Shown piece by piece: positions 1-7,757 of a stretch of 26,058 nt of DNA. Position 1 is the first letter of the stretch, and each line of letters opens with the position of its first letter. The DNA comes from a virus: positions 1 to 26,058 of IMG/VR virus record IMGVR_UViG_3300022752_000340. One strand, written 5' to 3'. The notes beneath the pieces were generated by a model. It made no database searches. It saw nothing but the letters and a program-made list of their open reading frames with translations, and was not told where the DNA came from. A program made the position numbers and the translations under genes.

Positions 1-379
1 CCAATCCTCGAAGGCCGTGCTTCTCTGCAATCTTGCGTGTGATCGAATAGCCTTGGTCGTCATCCCACGAGGCCACTAGATCACCGCTGGGAGTACGAGC
101 AAGGGGAACATAGTCAATAGCGTGAGAACCCTTGCCTAGGTCAATGTGGAGCGATTGCGGGGGTATTCCGCGAGCGTTTGTGACTTTGACCCCAGCCTTC
201 GTGCGCCCACGGCTGTAAAGCTCCTCCTGCTCTTGGGGGGTACGCACCGAGCAGTAGATCAAAACTGGAATCTTTTTGCTCATCAGCTCCGAGTACCAAG
301 CTCCTACCCGCTTGCCGAAACTAGGCTCACACTTTTCTATGTGGCCTCTTGACCTTTCGACGGCCTCCCGAATTGTCAT
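1..379 (-). CDS. Endolysin, peptidase M15 family (partial, cut by window edge)
   Basis: The frame is open from an ATG at 379 to base 1, giving 126 residues without a stop; the 3' end lies outside the window. Visible M15 features are the stretch RTPQEQEELYSRGRTKAG (residues 46-63), VTNAR (66-70), then S76-x-H78 and GSHAIDYVP (84-92) with H86 and D89. These resemble the zinc-binding core of phage D-Ala-D-Ala or L-alanyl-D-glutamate peptidases, which cut peptidoglycan stem peptides at lysis. A later LVASWDD segment (101-107) matches the usual downstream block. H78 and D89 are four residues further apart than in the classic SxHxxGxAxD form, so ligand assignment is tentative. The ATG overlaps the stop of the lipoprotein gene (ATGA), which fits a lysis operon. 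Confidence 0.8.
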   Translation of the reverse strand, partial: MTIREAVERSRGHIEKCEPSFGKRVGAWYSELMSKKIPVLIYCSVRTPQEQEELYSRGRTKAGVKVTNARGIPPQSLHIDLGKGSHAIDYVPLARTPSGDLVASWDDDQGYSITRKIAEKHGLRGL

Positions 380-654
380 TGGTCGAGCCTCTTTCGGAGT
401 CGTTCATTCTCCTCCACAAGTCGAGAAATCGTTTTGAGCGATTGCCCAAAAAGCTGTCTGTATTCTTCTGGGGTTGATTTCGTTCGGTCAAGTTTGTCCC
501 ACCGCATAATGTAGTCGCTAATCGAATCTTGGTTCGGGACTTCGCCAATGTCGTAAGGGCGGGTTGTTACGCACCCACAAAGCAGGCTAGCGGCGATGTA
601 TCCAAGAATCCACTTCCGCATCTCGCAGACGGCGGTTGTAAGCAATCTCTTCAT
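376..654 (-). CDS. Lipoprotein, o-spanin (Rz1)-like
   Basis: A small lipoprotein with a hydrophobic segment ILGYIAASLLCGC, a plausible lipobox LCGC, then a short charged C-terminus ending in a heptad-like coil (SRLVEENERLRKRL). The ATG at 654 has an AAGGA eight bases upstream and gives 92 residues. An ATG at 621 would give a cleaner 81-residue signal peptide start, so the start is uncertain. Its 5' part lies inside the 587-748 gene in another frame, the arrangement seen in Rz/Rz1 pairs, and the M15 endolysin follows with an ATGA overlap. The inferred role is outer-membrane disruption during lysis, which would imply a Gram-negative host. It could also be an unrelated phage lipoprotein. Confidence 0.6.
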   Translation of the reverse strand: MKRLLTTAVCEMRKWILGYIAASLLCGCVTTRPYDIGEVPNQDSISDYIMRWDKLDRTKSTPEEYRQLFGQSLKTISRLVEENERLRKRLDQ

Positions 655-748
655 CGTCTCTTTCCTTGCGGGTCTTGGCGCGGTTCTTCGTCCACCAAGC
701 GATGATTCCAATTACACCAGCAAGCGAGGCGAGAATGGCCTCCCACAT
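587..748 (-). CDS. Small membrane protein, i-spanin-like, overlapping the lipoprotein gene
   Basis: A 53-residue frame starting MWEAILASLAGVIGIIAWW (one N-terminal membrane span) followed by a highly charged segment rich in R, K, D and E. The ATG sits three bases after the stop of the upstream holin-like gene; no good SD is seen, so coupling is likely. The following lipoprotein gene starts inside this frame in a different phase. The N-in membrane anchor plus charged tail, paired with an embedded lipoprotein, is the layout of two-component spanins, although 53 residues is short for an Rz protein. The assignment rests on layout and topology, not on sequence similarity. Confidence 0.55.
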   Translation of the reverse strand: MWEAILASLAGVIGIIAWWTKNRAKTRKERDDEEIAYNRRLRDAEVDSWIHRR

Positions 749-751
749 CTT

Positions 752-922
752 TTATTTCCGTGAGAACTTCGAGAGGAAATCGACAATCTTTTGGAGCGTT
801 GTTTCTGGCTCGTCACCGGGAATCAAAGAGGCAACTGCGATCACGGCAGAGAGCAAGGCAACCAAAGCACCTACCCAAGCGAAAATGTCTTGGGATTGAA
901 TGAAGGATAGGAGTGTGTTCAT
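752..922 (-). CDS. Holin-like one-span membrane protein
   Basis: A 56-residue protein from the ATG at 922. Residues 14-33 form one strong membrane span (WVGALVALLSAVIAVASL), followed by an acidic-to-basic amphipathic tail ending KIVDFLSKFSRK. It precedes the spanin-like pair and endolysin, so a holin or other lysis-membrane role is a reasonable inference; I do not recognise a specific holin family. No purine-rich SD is present (the leader is CACCCCCCTCTTCAGC), but a TTGACA element lies 23 bases before the end of the ATG, as at several other genes here. A TTG-initiated longer form from 979 would overlap the previous gene and is less likely. Confidence 0.6.
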   Translation of the reverse strand: MNTLLSFIQSQDIFAWVGALVALLSAVIAVASLIPGDEPETTLQKIVDFLSKFSRK

Positions 923-936
923 GCTGAAGAGGGGGG

Positions 937-942
937 TGTCAA
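937..942 (-). promoter_or_regulatory. TTGACA start-associated element
   Basis: TTGACA lies 23 bases from its first base to the last base of the 922 ATG. It overlaps the stop codon of the upstream gene. There is no SD between it and the ATG, unlike its sister sites. Confidence 0.35.
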
Positions 943-1553
943 AGCCTAGCCCCAGTAGAGGTGTTGTATGTTCCCCCAAAAGACCAGTATTCTGTGGCTC
1001 TTATGTCAATAGACACACTACCAGAAGTTCCAAAAAAAGTGTATAGCGACCCACTTTTGTCGCAATCATAAAAAGAAAGGGTGTAGCTTCCGACTTGACC
1101 ACCATCCACTTCACTAGAACCACCCCCACCAATAGAAAAAGCTGGGTAAATCCTATTTCCATTTGAAAGTGCATTGTTAAAGAAATATCGAAAAGATAAA
1201 ATTAGGTTTCCCTGTGCGCTATAAGCAGGGCCGGTAGTGCTAAAGTTTCCTGCGTCACGAGAAAATAAAAACTGACCGGTAGAGCATACTAAATCAGCCT
1301 CTTCGTTTGGAGAAGAAATTGATTGATTTAATTCAGCATAGTTTTCACCACCACTAAGGGTTGTAGTGTATGTTCCTTGATTGAATTGTTCGACATAACC
1401 TCCACTTATGCGTCCTTCCCATTTTTTTACTCTCCAAAATAATGTCATAGCCTGCCGAAGATTAAGGTCTAAATAATCTTTAGCATTTTCAGCAGAAGGT
1501 GTCCCAGTTTCTATGCAAGTTGTAAAATAAGATGGATAAAGAACTTTTCCCAT
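939..1553 (-). CDS. Distal tail or fibre-associated protein, unknown
   Basis: A 204-residue protein I do not recognise. The N-terminal 45 residues include a helical, tryptophan-containing stretch (LRQAMTLFWRVKKWEG). The rest is rich in G, S, T, Y and F with alternating polar and hydrophobic residues, as in beta-rich phage surface proteins. It sits between the NHL propeller gene and the lysis genes, the usual place for distal tail or fibre-tip proteins. There is no signal peptide and no membrane span. The ATG at 1553 has no clear SD; the leader reads ACGAAATCCT. A structural role is inferred from position and composition only. Confidence 0.6.
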   Translation of the reverse strand: MGKVLYPSYFTTCIETGTPSAENAKDYLDLNLRQAMTLFWRVKKWEGRISGGYVEQFNQGTYTTTLSGGENYAELNQSISSPNEEADLVCSTGQFLFSRDAGNFSTTGPAYSAQGNLILSFRYFFNNALSNGNRIYPAFSIGGGGSSEVDGGQVGSYTLSFYDCDKSGSLYTFFGTSGSVSIDIRATEYWSFGGTYNTSTGARL

Positions 1554-1577
1554 AGGATTTCGTTAGGGCGACTGCCG

Positions 1578-2639
1578 CTAGTAAGTTAAAGTAGAACTTC
1601 GAATGGTGCTATTAGCATAATCCGCCACAAAAACATTTCCTGCAGAATCTACGGCAACGCCTATCGGTTGGTAAAACCTAGCGTCTGAGCCAATGCCATC
1701 GGTACTGCCGCTAGAGCCTGCAAGGCCAGCTATGGTAGTTACTACCCCTGCACTTGTTACTTTGCGGATTTTGTGGTTAAGGGTATCCCCCACAAAAACA
1801 TTTCCTGCAGAATCTACGGCAACGCCTTGAGGCGCATTAAACCTAGCGGCTGAGCCGGTGCCATCGGTACTTCCACTTCCACCAAGACCAGCAAATCCGG
1901 CTAATGTAGTCACTACCCCTACGCTTGTTATTTTTCGGATAGTGCGGTTGCTTGTATCTGCCACAAAGACATTTCCTGCTGTATCTACGGCAGTGCTCCT
2001 TGGGCTGTTAAACCTAGCGGCTGAGCCAGTGCCATCGGTACTTCCAGAAGAGCCGGCGGTTCCAGCTAGGGTGGTAACTAAGCCTCCGCTAAAAATCTGT
2101 CGGATGGTGTGGTTGAGTCTATCCGCAACAAAAACACTGCCGGAACTATCAACGGATACGCCTTGGGGCGAAGAAAATCTAGCGGCCGAACCAATGCCAT
2201 CGGCAGTTCCGCTATTGGTTGCGCTACCCGCAAGTGTTGTTACTACCCCCGCACTTGTTACTTTGCGGATTGTATGGTTGTTCGTATCAGCCACAAAAAC
2301 ATTTCCTTCGGAATCTACGGCAACGCTAGTGGGTAAAAGAAACCTAGCGGCTGAACCAGTACCGTCAGTAGAGCCAGAAGAGCCTGCGGTTCCAGCTAAT
2401 GTAGTTACTACCCCAGCACTAGTAACTTTACGGATGGTATTGTTAAAGGAATCAGCCACAAAAACATTTCCTTCGGAATCTACGGCAACGCCTTGGGGGA
2501 AATAAAATCTAGCGGCTGAACCAGTAGCGTCTGTACTGCCAGAAGAACCCGCAGTTCCAGCTAATGTGCCGAAATAGAATTGGGCGATTGATTCTGTAAT
2601 TGAAATTTCAGATAGCGAAACATCAGAAAATTTGCTCAT
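1578..2639 (-). CDS. NHL-repeat six-bladed beta-propeller tail protein
   Basis: A 353-residue protein made almost entirely of six NHL repeats, each with the core pattern VAVDSxGNVFVADxxNxTIRKVT followed by the linker VVTTLAGxAGSSGSTDG and GSAARF. Blades begin near residues 25, 80, 135, 190, 245 and 302; repeat length is 55 residues (57 in blade five). The N-terminal 24 residues are unique and may dock to the upstream fibre. NHL propellers bind proteins, nucleic acid or glycans in other systems. At the end of a tail operon a receptor-binding or host-adhesion role is the natural inference. The ATG overlaps the stop of the preceding fibre gene (ATGA). No signal peptide is present, so it is expected to act as a virion part. 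Confidence 0.8.
   Translation of the reverse strand: MSKFSDVSLSEISITESIAQFYFGTLAGTAGSSGSTDATGSAARFYFPQGVAVDSEGNVFVADSFNNTIRKVTSAGVVTTLAGTAGSSGSTDGTGSAARFLLPTSVAVDSEGNVFVADTNNHTIRKVTSAGVVTTLAGSATNSGTADGIGSAARFSSPQGVSVDSSGSVFVADRLNHTIRQIFSGGLVTTLAGTAGSSGSTDGTGSAARFNSPRSTAVDTAGNVFVADTSNRTIRKITSVGVVTTLAGFAGLGGSGSTDGTGSAARFNAPQGVAVDSAGNVFVGDTLNHKIRKVTSAGVVTTIAGLAGSSGSTDGIGSDARFYQPIGVAVDSAGNVFVADYANSTIRSSTLTY
1596..2567 (-). repeat. Six tandem ~165-bp repeats encoding NHL blades
   Basis: The NHL repeats are also visible in the DNA: segments such as acaaaaacatttcc and gaatctacggcaacg (plus strand) recur with few changes. The high identity suggests recent duplication or continuing recombination, so blade number may vary between relatives. 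Confidence 0.8.
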
Positions 2640-4387
2640 TGATAATCTAATACGGTAATTCGGTAGGTGGCGGTGTTTATGTTGATAGTGCCATTATCTG
2701 AATTACTGCAAGAGAGGCACACGGTGTTTGCTTTGTACGCCACGCCTTGAATGACTGCCCCCGCTGAAACTGCTGATGGTAGGCCAATCAAAACAATGTC
2801 GTTTACTGCCGCACCAGTCACCACAACATCACGATAATGTTGATCGTTTGACGCTACCGACCCAAAGGTAACAGATGCCAAGGTTGAGAGAGTTCTAAAA
2901 GCACCATTGCCTGTTCCCATGGAAATATAGTAACTACCAGAGATTGCTACATTATTTGCGGCTATGGTTACAACGGTTGAGCCAGAACCAAAAGCCCCAG
3001 TTTGCCAATTTACGGAAGTTACCCCGCTTGAGTTTTTAAGAACCCTATTGTTCCAATCGACTGAAGTTACCGCAGACGAGTCAGCTAAAAATCTTGTAGT
3101 TGCAGAAACATTTCCACTCCAATCAGTTACTGCATTTGCCGGGCCTCCACCGCCAGTAACTCCAACCGTAACTGTGTTAGCTATTAAACCTAAATTTACT
3201 AGGGCACTTACTACGGTTGTATTTGCAGGCTTTGTTATCGCCGTAGTACCATAAAAGCCAACATTATTCTGACTGCTAACAAAAGCAGCGGCAATCTCAG
3301 CGGCCGTAAGGTAGGAGCTTTGGGCGGCGGGAATGGCACTTCCGGTGGTTATAAGGTCACGCCTTATTGTTACATCAGTTTGCAAAACAGTTTTAGGCGT
3401 TCCATTCTGTGTTAACTCAATCTCTAGCTTTGGCGTGATTTCGTCTGAACCAACCTCAGAAAACAATTCATCAAGCTCGGAGGTTGCGAGGGTGCAAGTT
3501 GTCTGCAGGAAGTTGCCAAATATCGCCCCGCTGGCATCCAAGGTGAGTTCGGTCGTTATATTGGTAAGACCAAGATTGCGAACGAAAGAAATAGAATAGT
3601 TCCCAGCATTGTTGCCCACATCAACGCTCACATTTCCGCTACCTATTGCCGTGATTGATGTGAGGGCTTCGGCAAAGCTGGTGGCAGACGAACCGATGGC
3701 GATAGCTGTGGTCGAGTTTGTGCCATAGTTAAGAACAATCGAACCACCCTCTGCGTCTGACCCTATTGCAAGATCATAGGTTTCGTTCTGTGTGTCAGAG
3801 CCGTCTTGAATTTTAGTCAGAGAGATAACTCCGGCAGTAGGAGATGCAATGAATGTGTCAGAAAAGACGGCAGGATTGCGAACCAAACGAATGACTTGTT
3901 GGGCGGCAACCGAGGATTTTGGGAATCTGCGTGTGCTTATAAGAACAGAGCTAGTCGGGAAAAGCGTAAAGGCATCGCCACCGAACGACATAGCAGTATT
4001 TGCTGTTGCTGATGTGATAAGATAGGCGAATAGTTCTTGTCCGTAAGTTGCGACTCCAACGCCAGTACCAGCAATTCCAGAAATAGCGTTATAGAGCTGA
4101 GTGGTTGTTGCGTTAAAGGATATGGCCGTTGAGGTTACGCTATTTAGAACCAGCTTAAATTGTCCATCTGTCGGGTCTCCATCAATATTTCCGATGCCCA
4201 ACTTAAGCGAAGAACCAGTTGTATCTAAATCACGCAAGAAACCGCTAGAATCTCTCTCTTGCAGGCGAACTCGCAAATTATAGGAGTCATTACGGGTAAG
4301 GGTCGGAAGCCTGCCGCTAGCAGCCGAACCCGCGGCCACCAGACCTCCGCTGGTTGTATCAATATAAATGTCTAAACTTTGAGCCAT
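2636..4387 (-). CDS. Beta-rich tail fibre or baseplate protein
   Basis: A 583-residue virion-type protein without signal peptide. Residues 30-60 (RNDSYNLRVRLQERD) resemble the N-terminal attachment part of phage baseplate or fibre proteins. Residues about 75-145 and 216-290 look like two copies of one beta domain, each with a TAI...AL..I.G.G.V pattern. Residues 437-450 and 453-466 hold a short duplication, TSVDWNNRVL and TSVNWQTGAF. The C-terminus (residues 518-583) has alternating V/I/T strands ending in TYRITV, as in trimeric fibre tips. Two cysteines (C557, C560) sit near the end. AAGGGA precedes the ATG. It forms a coupled pair with the NHL propeller. Fibre identity is inferred. Confidence 0.7.
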   Translation of the reverse strand: MAQSLDIYIDTTSGGLVAAGSAASGRLPTLTRNDSYNLRVRLQERDSSGFLRDLDTTGSSLKLGIGNIDGDPTDGQFKLVLNSVTSTAISFNATTTQLYNAISGIAGTGVGVATYGQELFAYLITSATANTAMSFGGDAFTLFPTSSVLISTRRFPKSSVAAQQVIRLVRNPAVFSDTFIASPTAGVISLTKIQDGSDTQNETYDLAIGSDAEGGSIVLNYGTNSTTAIAIGSSATSFAEALTSITAIGSGNVSVDVGNNAGNYSISFVRNLGLTNITTELTLDASGAIFGNFLQTTCTLATSELDELFSEVGSDEITPKLEIELTQNGTPKTVLQTDVTIRRDLITTGSAIPAAQSSYLTAAEIAAAFVSSQNNVGFYGTTAITKPANTTVVSALVNLGLIANTVTVGVTGGGGPANAVTDWSGNVSATTRFLADSSAVTSVDWNNRVLKNSSGVTSVNWQTGAFGSGSTVVTIAANNVAISGSYYISMGTGNGAFRTLSTLASVTFGSVASNDQHYRDVVVTGAAVNDIVLIGLPSAVSAGAVIQGVAYKANTVCLSCSNSDNGTININTATYRITVLDYQ

Positions 4388-4402
4388 TTAAGTGTTCCCT
4401 TG

Positions 4403-4408
4403 TGTCAA
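4403..4408 (-). promoter_or_regulatory. TTGACA start-associated element
   Basis: TTGACA stands 24 bases from its first base to the end of the fibre ATG at 4387, with an AAGGGA SD between the two. Confidence 0.35.
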
Positions 4409-4414
4409 TTACTC

Positions 4415-4642
4415 CTAAACTGGTTGACCAAACACAAGAATTTGGGCCGGTGTTCCATTCGAACATACATTTAAAGTGATCGCGCCACCACCAGATATTT
4501 CAAATCCATTCTCTTTTTCTGATATGGCAATTCCAGAACCAGCCAACGGTTTTGTGCATTCAATTCTTCTAATAAGTTTATTGAAAAATTCTTTTGTAAG
4601 GATGGAAGTTCCTTGTAGTTCGTTGATTTGGTTTTCTCTCAT
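4415..4642 (-). CDS. Small distal tail protein, unknown
   Basis: A 75-residue protein with a helical N-terminal half (ILTKEFFNKLIRRIE) and a short beta-like C-terminal half with GSGIAISEKENGFEISGGG. The second part resembles the small beta modules found at the ends of phage fibre or collar proteins. I do not recognise a family. It is the gene before the large fibre protein and after the 218-residue tail protein, with a gap of 8 bases, so it is probably a small connector, chaperone or fibre accessory. The ATG is preceded by TAGAGAATTAA, a weak SD. Confidence 0.6.
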   Translation of the reverse strand: MRENQINELQGTSILTKEFFNKLIRRIECTKPLAGSGIAISEKENGFEISGGGAITLNVCSNGTPAQILVFGQPV

Positions 4643-4650
4643 TTAATTCT

Positions 4651-5307
4651 CTATGTTATAAAGGCGATTTGCTCAACTTCGGCGTAGGTGTTTCTGGCAA
4701 CCAAGAAAATCCCACGCTTCTCACAAGACACAGACAAAACGCAGTAGCCAAGATAATTACTTATAGCCCCTGTGCCAGCTTGGTAAAAGGCTGGTCTTGG
4801 GTCTTTTGGCATCACGAATCCATTGATAGATGCTGGCATTTTTGTTGTAGGAGAAAAGATCGGAACTCGTTCTAGGCCGCTTCCTTGAGATAGTTGCCCA
4901 GCCAAAAACTGTGTTTCGCTTACATCAGTCACATATTCTGCCTCAATAACTAGGGGAGGGCCGTACACTCCCTTATCAGCCGCAGGGAGAAGCCTTACGA
5001 CGGGTAGTGGTAATCCAGATGGGGTGGTCAAGCCAACATAAGTAACCAGCATTTGAGTAATCCCGCCATCTTGTTCTTCGGTATTGACTGACTCTACCAC
5101 CATCCTATCGTATGTCTTTGAAGATGATGAAAAGGCAGAATGAACGGTGTTTTTTTCTGGGACAACCGTGTCTCTGTTTGCTGTCTGTATAGCATAAGCC
5201 TCGATGATTGTTTCCAATCCATTGGGTTCTTTAGAAAAGTTTTGCCTCTGCAAAACTTTTGATGTAATTGTTGACTTGATTGCTGAGCCGATAACTACGC
5301 TTGCCAT
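4651..5307 (-). CDS. Tail protein downstream of tape measure, unknown
   Basis: A 218-residue protein with mixed alpha/beta composition, no signal peptide and no membrane span. It directly follows the tape measure (junction TAATATGG), where siphophages usually encode distal tail or baseplate hub proteins. Visible blocks are an N-terminal polar region, a central segment SGLPLPVVRLLPAADKG and a C-terminal SNYLGYCVLSVSCEKRG. It lacks an obvious hub-hydrolase signature. A distal tail protein is the best positional guess, and I cannot name a family. Confidence 0.6.
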   Translation of the reverse strand: MASVVIGSAIKSTITSKVLQRQNFSKEPNGLETIIEAYAIQTANRDTVVPEKNTVHSAFSSSSKTYDRMVVESVNTEEQDGGITQMLVTYVGLTTPSGLPLPVVRLLPAADKGVYGPPLVIEAEYVTDVSETQFLAGQLSQGSGLERVPIFSPTTKMPASINGFVMPKDPRPAFYQAGTGAISNYLGYCVLSVSCEKRGIFLVARNTYAEVEQIAFIT

Positions 5308-5308
5308 A

Positions 5309-6739
5309 TTATTTAACCACCGTTCCAGATTTCATTAAATCTACTAGAGCCTTGAGTGCAGTAAGAGTTTCTGATGATAATGAACTTTGTTCTTGGCCTA
5401 ATTTTCCAGTTGAGGCGGGTTGCCCCAATCCAGACCTAATAGCTCTATCCTTCTCGAACTTACTAGCGGCTGATTCTCTTGCAAGTTGTGATGGGTCAAC
5501 CCCACTTAAACCTCCACGAATCTGCTCGCCTAAAGAGGGCATTTCCCCTGCGGCTTGCTGTGCGGCTAGCTTTTCTCTGTCCCTTTGGGTTGGAGCAATC
5601 TGTTCTGCAACCTTAAAATTCTCTGTCTTGAGTTGTCGTTCCCTTTGTTTTCTTGCCAAGTCTAGGGCTTGTCTGCCAGCTTTGCTTGCACCAAGCACGC
5701 CACCCGCCGTGCCAGAGGCCGTTTCTGAAGTTCTTTTCTGTTGCTCCCTTGCCCTATTTGCATCACGGATTAGACGCTGAAATTTCCTATCGTCAGCATC
5801 GCTTTCCATCTTAATTTTTTCGTCTGTGTTATATCGCTCTTCCCTATAAATTCTGTTGTTGTTGTCTATTTTTCGTTGCACTCGCTCTTGCTCTGTCTTT
5901 TTCTCTCTTGCTTCTGATTGGTCTGCCAGCTTTTGTTCGGCATCGAAAACCATCTTATCGAATTTGATTTGAGATTCTGCTCTGTCTTTGGCTTGCTTAT
6001 CCAGAACGGCATTGCGTTGTCTTGCCATTATCTCGCCAGCATCTTTCTTAAATGAGGCAGAGGCTTGTGGGTCTGTTATGGTTTGTGCGAGCTTTTGTCT
6101 TTTTCTGTACTCATTATCAATATCACGCAGTTTCTTTTCCTCTGCGTCTAGGCCAGACATCAACTCATCATTAGCATTTTCACTCGCCAGCCCCTCGGCA
6201 AGTTTTACATCCCTTAGTCTTTGATTGGTTTTAACCAATGCCTCAAGCTCAGACCTTGCACCGGTTGCTCCCGCTATAAAGTTTTGGAATGGGCTTCTAT
6301 TAAGCTCTGATAATTTGTTATTTATAGAGGCAATGTTCGCATCAATGGCAGATGTTTGGGCGATCGCTTCTGATAGGCTCATCGCTTGCCCGGCTTTTTC
6401 TATGTCATCAAAAGACTTCTGTGCGCTAGTCGCTGTTTCCTTTAGCATCTCACCCATTCGATTGACTTGATCTGTAAATATTTTGACCGCACCAATCGCT
6501 ACTGCCCCCATCAAAGACTTGCCAACAATCTGTCCGAGGCTTTCTGCCGCAGATGAGGCCACATCACTTGCGTTTCTAGCTTCTGCCAAACTACGGCTAA
6601 AGTTCTTAAAGGCCGCACCAGCTTTTTGACCACTAACAGAAAGGCGTTTTACGGCTCGCTCTGTCCCCGCAACTGCCTTGTCTACTCCGCTATTGTCCCC
6701 TCGGACTCGGAGCATTAGTTCTTGGGTTGCGTCTGCCAT
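5309..6739 (-). CDS. Tape measure-like tail protein (short)
   Basis: A 476-residue, mostly helical protein. The N-terminus (MADATQELMLRVRGDNSGV) has the beta-strand plus D-x-S pattern common at the start of tape measure proteins. Residues about 75-95 form a hydrophobic stretch (GQIVGKSLMGAVAIGAVKIF), and residues 180-320 are strongly charged coiled coil. It follows the G/GT chaperone genes, as a tape measure should, and starts at TAATATGG right after the previous stop. At the usual rule of about 0.15 nm of tail per residue it would set a tail near 70 nm, short for a siphophage. It lacks the muramidase or peptidase domain often fused to longer homologues. Confidence 0.75.
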   Translation of the reverse strand: MADATQELMLRVRGDNSGVDKAVAGTERAVKRLSVSGQKAGAAFKNFSRSLAEARNASDVASSAAESLGQIVGKSLMGAVAIGAVKIFTDQVNRMGEMLKETATSAQKSFDDIEKAGQAMSLSEAIAQTSAIDANIASINNKLSELNRSPFQNFIAGATGARSELEALVKTNQRLRDVKLAEGLASENANDELMSGLDAEEKKLRDIDNEYRKRQKLAQTITDPQASASFKKDAGEIMARQRNAVLDKQAKDRAESQIKFDKMVFDAEQKLADQSEAREKKTEQERVQRKIDNNNRIYREERYNTDEKIKMESDADDRKFQRLIRDANRAREQQKRTSETASGTAGGVLGASKAGRQALDLARKQRERQLKTENFKVAEQIAPTQRDREKLAAQQAAGEMPSLGEQIRGGLSGVDPSQLARESAASKFEKDRAIRSGLGQPASTGKLGQEQSSLSSETLTALKALVDLMKSGTVVK

Positions 6740-6740
6740 A

Positions 6741-7532
6741 TTACAATTTCAGCTTGTCACTTGTGGTTTTATTTAAGCCAGCAAGCTCAACATTCATTTT
6801 TGTAATCACCTTTTCAATAGCCATTTTAAGACCCGGAATCCCAACCTTAACTGCACCAGAGATAGCCCTTTTCCTTACTGGGTAATACCTTGTGTCAAGA
6901 TCACCAGCACGATTAAATATCATTCCCTCCATATGGGGCTTTGAGCCGTCTGCAAGCTCTCCACCACCAAGTCTTTTAATCGCCTCTAGGCTGTAATCGC
7001 CACGAGTTAGCTTTGCTCTTTTCCCAAAGACTGCCGCCGCCGCCGCCCATCCGTTCCTTATGTAATTAACAGACCGCTTCCTTCCAGCCACAAGCCTCCT
7101 AGCCAATGCACCAATCTTTCCGGGCTTTCCCCCACCCATTCCAAGTCCACCTACACCCACTTTAGTCTTTCCGAGTGTAGCAAGCCCCCTGTTTTTAAGT
7201 AGCCAATTCACTAGCTTATATGTGCCAGCATAGCTTACTGATTTTGCTTTATACCCCACGACATATTCACCTATTTTTCTCTTCTTAATCTTGCCAGATT
7301 TTGTAAGGCCAAAAGGCTTAAATACTTTTTTTGTAACAACCTTGCCCTCTACTCTCTGAATTTCAGAGGCTATTTGTGATGTATTTGTTCGGTAGGTAGT
7401 CCCTATGGCGGTAACAGCAACATTCCCGAGTTGGTTATTTATTACCTTAGCCATATTTCTTCTAGTCTCTTTTGAGAATTGTTGCAATTTATGCGAAAAT
7501 CTAGCTTGGTTTAGGAGGTCAATCTGCAACAT
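6741..7532 (-). CDS. Basic tail-associated protein, unknown
   Basis: A 263-residue, lysine- and arginine-rich protein between the T-domain frame and the tape measure. The N-terminal third is helical (HKLQQFSKETRRNMAKVI). A glycine-rich basic centre follows (GGLGMGGGKPGKIGALARR), and the C-terminus is helical again. There is no signal peptide or catalytic motif I can see. The basic, glycine-rich middle could bind nucleic acid or a negatively charged partner. Position suggests a minor tail or tail-assembly protein. An AGGGG lies ten bases before the ATG at 7532. Function is unknown. Confidence 0.6.
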   Translation of the reverse strand: MLQIDLLNQARFSHKLQQFSKETRRNMAKVINNQLGNVAVTAIGTTYRTNTSQIASEIQRVEGKVVTKKVFKPFGLTKSGKIKKRKIGEYVVGYKAKSVSYAGTYKLVNWLLKNRGLATLGKTKVGVGGLGMGGGKPGKIGALARRLVAGRKRSVNYIRNGWAAAAAVFGKRAKLTRGDYSLEAIKRLGGGELADGSKPHMEGMIFNRAGDLDTRYYPVRKRAISGAVKVGIPGLKMAIEKVITKMNVELAGLNKTTSDKLKL

Positions 7533-7544
7533 ATAAATATGCCC

Positions 7545-7757
7545 CTATGTTAACCCCAGCAGTTTTTCTAGGTTCACCAATTCTTCCCCCGCTACGCCGC
7601 CAACCTTGCGACATTTTACCCCATTCATCCATAGATAGGCGTGGCTTGCTTGTGTCATAAGGGCGAGAGGCAACTCCCATAATATATAATCCACGCTCCA
7701 TCCTGTTTTTTCTGCCAACGAGAACACAAAGCTCGCTGTTCCCGCTGGCGTTAGGCG
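7545..7757 (-). CDS. T domain of the G-T tail chaperone fusion, reached by -1 frameshift
   Basis: This frame adds 70 residues to the first 125 residues of the G-like protein after a -1 shift at the GGGAAAC heptamer, giving a 195-residue G-T product. The segment AEKTGWSVDYILWELPL and the following helix with QASHAYLWMNG resemble T domains or tail assembly proteins of siphophages, which bind the tape measure and recruit tube subunits. There is an internal GTG at 7727 that could start a free 60-residue product, but no SD stands before it. Lambda G/GT is the model: the fusion is made at low frequency and is needed for tail assembly but is absent from the virion. Confidence 0.8.
   Translation of the reverse strand, partial: RLTPAGTASFVFSLAEKTGWSVDYILWELPLALMTQASHAYLWMNGVKCRKVGGVAGEELVNLEKLLGLT

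Noticed and set aside
939-1553. Similarity of YPSYFTTCIETG in this protein to YPTYFATCETA in the decoration-like protein
   Set aside because: The match covers about a dozen residues and the rest of the two proteins has no shared pattern, so homology cannot be supported.
1858-2505. 215-residue plus-strand frame across the NHL gene
   Set aside because: It is the antisense shadow of the repeats; its own repeats only mirror the NHL units.
7519-7701. 60-residue frame overlapping the T domain
   Set aside because: The T frame in the same DNA has the frameshift signal and T-like residues; this frame has no SD or recognisable motif and is probably a shadow.
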